From positions 1 through 64,000 of the forward strand of contig NZ_JABTTS010000019.1 of assembly GCF_018638295.1 (NCBI RefSeq): a stretch of DNA of 64,000 bases, read 5' to 3'. The stretch comes from Streptomyces sp. CHD11. Its GTDB lineage: Bacteria; Actinomycetota; Actinomycetes; Streptomycetales; Streptomycetaceae. Shown here one piece after another: positions 59,648 through 64,000 of this stretch (within the stretch, counting starts at the first letter, position 1; every line of letters starts with the position of its first letter). The notes beneath the pieces are model-generated. The model was given only the letters and a program-made list of their open reading frames with translations, was not told where the DNA came from and did no database searches. A program made the translations under genes and the position numbers.

Positions 59648-62600
59648 ATGACGCGAGCCGACCAGCCAACGGCCCCTCAACCGGCCCCCGACGACGCCCT
59701 GGTCGCGGACTCCCGCGAGCGCGCGGTCCGCGCACTGCTGCGCCGACCGCAGCTGAAACGGCTGTGGAGCGCGCAACTGGTGGGCGGGGTCGGTGACGTC
59801 CTCGCCCTCCTGGTGCTGGTCCTCCTCACCCTGCAATCGGCCGTCGCCGAACAGTCGTTCGGCGGCGGCTACCGGGGTGTGGCGTTCGCAGTGGCGACCG
59901 TTTTCGGGGTGCGGGTCCTCGCGACGCTGCTGTTCGGTGCCGTCCTGCTCGGCCCGCTCACCTCGCTCACCTCGCAGGACGGGCCGCTGGACCGCCGCTG
60001 GACCATGGTCGGCGCCGATGGAGTGCGCGCCGCGCTGCTCATCGTGGCGCCCCTGTGGATCGACTGGACACCCGACAACGCACTGGCCCTCCTGCTCGTC
60101 ACCGCCTTCGTGACCGGAGTGGCCGAGCGGTTCTGGACGGTGTGCCGGGAGAGTGCCGCACCCGCCCTGCTGCCCGCACCTCCGCCGGAGGGCGCGACCG
60201 TCCGGCCGCTGCCCGACCACATGGACGCGCTGCGCCGTCTGTCGCTGCGTACGAGCTTCGTGGCGATACCGCTCGCGGCTGTCGCGCTCGTCGTCGCGGC
60301 CCTCCTCAACAATCTGCTGGGCACGGGCATCGACTGGTTCGACGAACACCAGGCCGCCCTCGCCTCGTACGTCGCGGCCGGACTCTTCGCCGCCTCGCTG
60401 TCCGTGGTCACCTTCCTGCAACTGCCGGGCACACGCACCCCGCGCCCGCGGTCCCCGCTGGAGGGTCTGCGGCGCCCCAGGAGCGCCGCCGGCGCCGACA
60501 AGGGCCGCACCGGTGCGATGCCGCTGCTGGTGCTCGCGTCCGCGGCCGTCGGCGCCGCGGTGTCGGCCGCCGTCGCCGTGTCGGTGCTGCACGCCAAGGA
60601 CCTGGGCGGCGGCCCCGTGCTCTTCGGCCTGCTGGTGGGCGCGCTGACCGGCGGTGTCGTCGTCGGCATCCGGACGGCGCCGGCCCTGCTGCCCGCCCTG
60701 TCCAGGCGCCGGCTGCTCGCCCTCGCCCTCGCCTTCACCGGCGTCGCGCTGCTGGCCGCCGGACTCGTACCGGACGTCACCAGCGTGCTGCTGATCACGG
60801 GGCTGGCCGGTATCGGTGCGGGCGTCGCCGCCAACACCGGGCACACCCTGCTCGACCAGGAGACCGAGGACCAGCGCCGGGTCCGTACGACCGAGCACCT
60901 GCACGCGGTGGTACGGGTCCTGGTGGCGCTCGGCGCGGTGATCGCCCCGCTGGTCGCCGCGGGCATCGGACCGCACCGGCTGGAGAACGGCCGGTTCGTC
61001 TTCGCACACGGCGGTGCCGCCTTCACGCTGATGCTGGTCGGCGCACTGCTGCTGCCGCTGGCCGCGCTGGTACTGGCCAAGGTCGACGACCGTTCCGGGG
61101 TGCCGCTCCGTCAGGATCTGCGCGACGCGCTCCTCGGCGGCGACGACCCCGGCCAGGCACCGGCCGGCGCCGGCTTCTTCATCGCCCTGGAGGGCGGCGA
61201 CGGCGCCGGGAAGTCCACCCAGGCCGAGGCCCTCGCCGAGTGGATCCGGGCCAAGGGGCACGAGGTCGTCCTCACCCGCGAGCCCGGAGCGACCCCGGTC
61301 GGCAAGCGGCTGCGGTCCATCCTGCTGGACGTCTCCAGCGCCGGACTCTCGCACCGCGCGGAGGCGCTGCTGTACGCCGCGGACCGTGCGGAGCACATCG
61401 ACACCGTCGTACGGCCCGCCCTGGAGCGCGGCGCGGTCGTCCTCTCCGACCGGTACATCGACTCCTCCGTCGCCTACCAGGGTGCCGGACGTGATCTGTC
61501 GCCGACCGAGATCGCCCGCATCAACCGCTGGGCGACCGACGGCCTGGTCCCGAACCTGACCGTGCTGCTGGACGTGGCGCCGGAGACCGCGCGGGAGCGC
61601 TTCACCGAGGCACCGGACCGGCTGGAGTCGGAGCCCGCCGAGTTCCACGCCCGCGTGCGGGCCGGTTTCCTCACGCTCGCCGCCGCCGACCCCGGCCGCT
61701 ATCTCGTCGTCGACGCCGGCCAGGAGCCGGAGTCGGTCACCACGGTGATCCGGCACCGGCTCGACCAGGTGCTGCCGCTGTCCGAGGCCGAGATCCGGGC
61801 CCGCGAGGAGGCCCGCCGCAAGGCCGAGGAGGAGGCCCGCCGCAAGGCCGAGGAGGAAGCGGCCCGCAAGGCCGAGGAGGAGCGCCTCGAGCGCGAGCGC
61901 CAGGAGCAGCTGGCGCGGCTGCGCGCCGAGGAGGAGGAGCGCAAGCAGCGCGAGCTGGAGGAAGCACAGCGACGCGAGGCCGAGCGGCAGGCCGAGGAGG
62001 CCCGGCAGCGTGCCGAGGAAGCGCGCCGGCGTGCCGAGGAGGAGCGGCTGCGGCTGCTCGCCGAGGAGAAGGCGCGCGCGGAGGAGGAGGCCCGCCGCAA
62101 GGCCGAGGAGGAGCGCCGCCGCAAGCAGGCCGAGGAGGAGGCGCGGCTGCGCGCGGAGGCCGAGGCGCAGCGACTGGAGAAGCAGCGCAAGGCCGAGGAG
62201 GCGCTGCTGCGCGCGGAGGAGGCCCGGCGGGTGGCCGAGCAGGCCGCTGCCGCGGCGGAGGCGGGGCCGAAGCCGAAGCCCACGGCGACCGGCGGCCCCG
62301 GGGCCGCACGGCCCTCCGGCCCCGAGGCCGGCCGGCCGCAGGCCGACGAAGCGCTGACCGTGCCGACGCCGGTGGTCGCGCCGGGGAACGCGTCGGGCGG
62401 CCCGGTGGACGAGACGGCCGTGCTGCCGAGGGTGCCGGACGAGGCCGCCGGGCGGCGGTCCGGGCGGCCCGGGATGTCCGAGGCGGAGGTGACGACCGAG
62501 CTTCCCCAGCCGCAGGTCCCGCCGGGCGCGACCGACGAGACGGCGGTACTGCCCGCCGTGCCCCCGGGCGCGGCGGACGAGACGGCCGTGTTGCCGCCGG

Positions 62601-62851
62601 TGCGTGACGACGAGCAGGGGCCCGCGGACCGCTCCGGCGCGGCCGACGGGTCCGATGGGTCCGACGGCCCGGTGGACCGCACCCGCGAGCTGCCGCAGGT
62701 CGACCCCGCACGTGACCCGCGCCGCCGCAAGCGGTCGGACTGGGCCGAGGAGACCCCGCTGGACGACCTGCCGACCCTGGCCGACGAACTGCTGGGCCCG
62801 CACGACGAGGAGCAGGGCGACGACGGTGGCAAGGGTGGCCGAGGGCGCTGA
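59648..62851 (+). CDS. tmk: MFS transporter-thymidylate kinase fusion
   Basis: 1067 residues. Residues 30-480 are an MFS-like membrane domain with about ten to twelve helices (VLALLVLVLLTLQSAVAEQ, GAVIAPLVAAGIG). Residues 508-715 are a complete thymidylate kinase: P-loop EGGDGAGKST, the DR-bearing LSDRYIDSSVAYQG, and the Arg-containing LTREPGATP. Residues 725-880 are a long Glu/Arg/Ala coiled coil. The last 170 residues are acidic with three DETAVLP repeats. The kinase makes dTDP for DNA synthesis. Tethering it to the membrane may concentrate dTTP synthesis or sense a signal; the transporter substrate is unknown. Followed by holB. Confidence 0.93.
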   Translation: MTRADQPTAPQPAPDDALVADSRERAVRALLRRPQLKRLWSAQLVGGVGDVLALLVLVLLTLQSAVAEQSFGGGYRGVAFAVATVFGVRVLATLLFGAVLLGPLTSLTSQDGPLDRRWTMVGADGVRAALLIVAPLWIDWTPDNALALLLVTAFVTGVAERFWTVCRESAAPALLPAPPPEGATVRPLPDHMDALRRLSLRTSFVAIPLAAVALVVAALLNNLLGTGIDWFDEHQAALASYVAAGLFAASLSVVTFLQLPGTRTPRPRSPLEGLRRPRSAAGADKGRTGAMPLLVLASAAVGAAVSAAVAVSVLHAKDLGGGPVLFGLLVGALTGGVVVGIRTAPALLPALSRRRLLALALAFTGVALLAAGLVPDVTSVLLITGLAGIGAGVAANTGHTLLDQETEDQRRVRTTEHLHAVVRVLVALGAVIAPLVAAGIGPHRLENGRFVFAHGGAAFTLMLVGALLLPLAALVLAKVDDRSGVPLRQDLRDALLGGDDPGQAPAGAGFFIALEGGDGAGKSTQAEALAEWIRAKGHEVVLTREPGATPVGKRLRSILLDVSSAGLSHRAEALLYAADRAEHIDTVVRPALERGAVVLSDRYIDSSVAYQGAGRDLSPTEIARINRWATDGLVPNLTVLLDVAPETARERFTEAPDRLESEPAEFHARVRAGFLTLAAADPGRYLVVDAGQEPESVTTVIRHRLDQVLPLSEAEIRAREEARRKAEEEARRKAEEEAARKAEEERLERERQEQLARLRAEEEERKQRELEEAQRREAERQAEEARQRAEEARRRAEEERLRLLAEEKARAEEEARRKAEEERRRKQAEEEARLRAEAEAQRLEKQRKAEEALLRAEEARRVAEQAAAAAEAGPKPKPTATGGPGAARPSGPEAGRPQADEALTVPTPVVAPGNASGGPVDETAVLPRVPDEAAGRRSGRPGMSEAEVTTELPQPQVPPGATDETAVLPAVPPGAADETAVLPPVRDDEQGPADRSGAADGSDGSDGPVDRTRELPQVDPARDPRRRKRSDWAEETPLDDLPTLADELLGPHDEEQGDDGGKGGRGR

Positions 62852-63018
62852 CCCGGCCGGGCCGCGGATCCGGGCGGGCACGGCTGTGTCAGTGCCCGCC
62901 CGCACAATGGAAGCCGCGGGACACCCAAGGGCGCTCCGCGGGCCCGTCCGCGGACAGGACGCGGGACAGGACGTGACGGAGACGACGTGACGGAGACGAC
63001 GGAAGGGCGGGCTGACCC

Positions 63019-64000
63019 ATGACCGTATGGGACGACCTCGTCGGGCAGCGGCGGGTGAGCGAGCAGCTCGCCGCGGCCGCCCGGGACGCCGACGCGCTCG
63101 TCACCGCCGCGGCGACCGGCGCGCCCCCGCCCGAGGCGTCGACGATGACGCACGCCTGGCTGTTCACCGGCCCGCCCGGCGCGGGACGCAACCAGACGGC
63201 GCGTGCCTTCGCCGCCGCGCTCCAGTGCGTCAGCCCCGACCGCGCCCTCGGCGGGATCCCCGGCTGCGGATTCTGCGACGGCTGCCACACGGCGCTGGTC
63301 GGCACCCACGCCGACGTCAGCTCGATCGCCGCCGTCGGCGCCCAGATCCTCGTCGAGGCCATGCGCGACACCGTCCGCAAGTCCTTCACCGCCCCGGCGA
63401 ACGGCCGTTGGCAGGTGATCCTGGTCGAGGACGCCGAGCGGCTGAACGAGAAGTCGGCGAACGCCGTGCTCAAGGCCGTGGAGGAACCGGCCCCCCGCAC
63501 CGTGTGGCTGCTGTGCGCGCCCTCCACCGAGGACGTCCTGCCGACGATCCGCTCCCGCTGCCGCCACCTCAATCTGAGTACGCCCTCGGTGGCCGCCGTC
63601 GCCGACATGCTGGTACGACGTGAGGGCATCGAGCCCGAGATGGCCGACGCCGTCGCCCGCGCCACCCAGGGCCATGTCGACCGGGCCCGCCGCCTGGCCA
63701 CCGATCCCGCCGCCCGTGCCCGCCGGGCCTCCGTGCTGAAACTGCCCCTGCGCGTCGAGGACATCGGCGGTGCGCTCAAGGCCGCCCAGGAACTCGTCGA
63801 CGCGGCCGCCGAGGACGCCAAGCAGCTCGCCGAGGAGATGGACGGCAAGGAGACCGAGGAGCTGAAGGCGGCGCTGGGCGCGGCCCAGGGCGGACGCCTG
63901 CCGCGGGGTACGGCGGGCGTCGTCAAGGAACTCGAGGACACGCAGAAGCGGCGCAGAACGCGCACCCAGCGCGACAGCCTCGACGTCGCCCTGAGCGACC
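63019..64000 (+). CDS. holB: DNA polymerase III delta' subunit (3' truncated)
   Basis: 327 residues are visible; the gene continues past the window. AAA+ clamp-loader domain: MTVWDDLVGQRRVSEQL, degenerate Walker A FTGPPGAGRNQTA (Lys-Thr replaced, as expected for delta'), the zinc knuckle QCVSPDRALGGIPGCG then FCDGC, VEDAERLNEKSANAVLKAVEEP and SRCRHL (SRC sensor). It does not hydrolyse ATP but closes the clamp-loader ring that places the beta clamp. Follows the Tmk fusion by 167 bases, the same tmk-holB pairing as in many bacteria. Confidence 0.95.
   Translation, partial: MTVWDDLVGQRRVSEQLAAAARDADALVTAAATGAPPPEASTMTHAWLFTGPPGAGRNQTARAFAAALQCVSPDRALGGIPGCGFCDGCHTALVGTHADVSSIAAVGAQILVEAMRDTVRKSFTAPANGRWQVILVEDAERLNEKSANAVLKAVEEPAPRTVWLLCAPSTEDVLPTIRSRCRHLNLSTPSVAAVADMLVRREGIEPEMADAVARATQGHVDRARRLATDPAARARRASVLKLPLRVEDIGGALKAAQELVDAAAEDAKQLAEEMDGKETEELKAALGAAQGGRLPRGTAGVVKELEDTQKRRRTRTQRDSLDVALSD

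Noticed and set aside
56076..59735. 1219-aa minus-strand frame over topA
   Set aside because: Antisense shadow of topA created by GC-rich codon bias, with no RBS or recognisable domain.
59600..62905. 1101-aa minus-strand frame over the Tmk fusion
   Set aside because: Mirror of the coiled-coil and Ala-rich coding sequence; low-complexity product without motifs.

Overview
The window is high-GC actinobacterial chromosome, almost certainly Streptomyces. Supporting features are the G/C third-position codon bias, many GTG/TTG starts, ATGA/GTGA start-stop overlaps, and the presence of wblA, bldG, crp, hppA and an MFS-thymidylate kinase fusion. From about 7.1 kb onward the gene order matches, from memory, both the S. 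coelicolor SCO354x-SCO358x region (reversed) and the M. tuberculosis block Rv3644c-Rv3683 (holB, topA, helicase, Tad operon, ssd, acs, epoxide hydrolase, marP, CoA pyrophosphatase, nth, crp, MBL hydrolase, RidA, two ArsA ATPases, whiB-type gene, ponA2-type PBP, metallophosphoesterase). It is therefore an old conserved core block with a few local insertions.

Layout. 1-2.3 kb: the 3' end of a TPR protein, an ECF sigma factor and a MerR regulator. 2.5-7.0 kb: an accessory island next to a tRNA-Pro(CGG) gene. It holds two unrecognised disordered or orphan proteins facing each other, an IS5-type transposase scrap, an RHH/PIN toxin-antitoxin pair, a sulfur-binding-domain/HNH endonuclease resembling phosphorothioate-dependent restriction enzymes, and a very short XRE-type protein. 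7.1-15.5 kb: membrane protein, metallophosphoesterase, YqeY, bifunctional PBP, wblA and a pair of ArsA-type ATPases.

15.74-20.26 kb: a 4.5 kb integrated element with a large serine integrase, GntR regulator, several small proteins and a broken D5/P4-type primase-helicase. It sits inside the 5' end of a small DUF4177 gene. The left junction leaves an 11-residue stub. The right junction supplies a new RBS and start codon, so the rest of the target gene stays in frame, and the two divergent reading frames (integrase side and rebuilt target gene) share a CATG.

20.4-41.3 kb: RidA, NUDIX, MBL hydrolase, nucleotidyltransferase, crp, nth with a long histone-like N-terminal tail, CoA pyrophosphatase, a MarP-like protease, epoxide hydrolase, a holin-like membrane protein, nhaA, acs, a SulP-carbonic anhydrase fusion, a polysaccharide deacetylase-like lipoprotein, a P-loop ATPase, a degenerate Fic protein and a HAD phosphatase. 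The 394-base gap between the last two corresponds to the place where S. coelicolor encodes the 6S-like RNA scr3559. 41.9-47.5 kb: the ssd-tadA-tadB-tadC-flp-tadE operon, whose last gene runs into the 3' end of a convergent helicase gene. 49.8-64 kb: bldG with its partner anti-sigma factor, the K+-independent H+-pyrophosphatase, a lipoprotein, a methyltransferase, topA, the MFS-Tmk fusion and the start of holB (cut by the window end).

Two tiny, low-complexity, positively charged ORFs (14309-14506 and 26302-26400) are wedged between operon genes with stop-start overlaps at both ends. A perfect match to the Streptomyces Crp consensus lies in the crp-nth intergenic region and a near match lies upstream of hppA.
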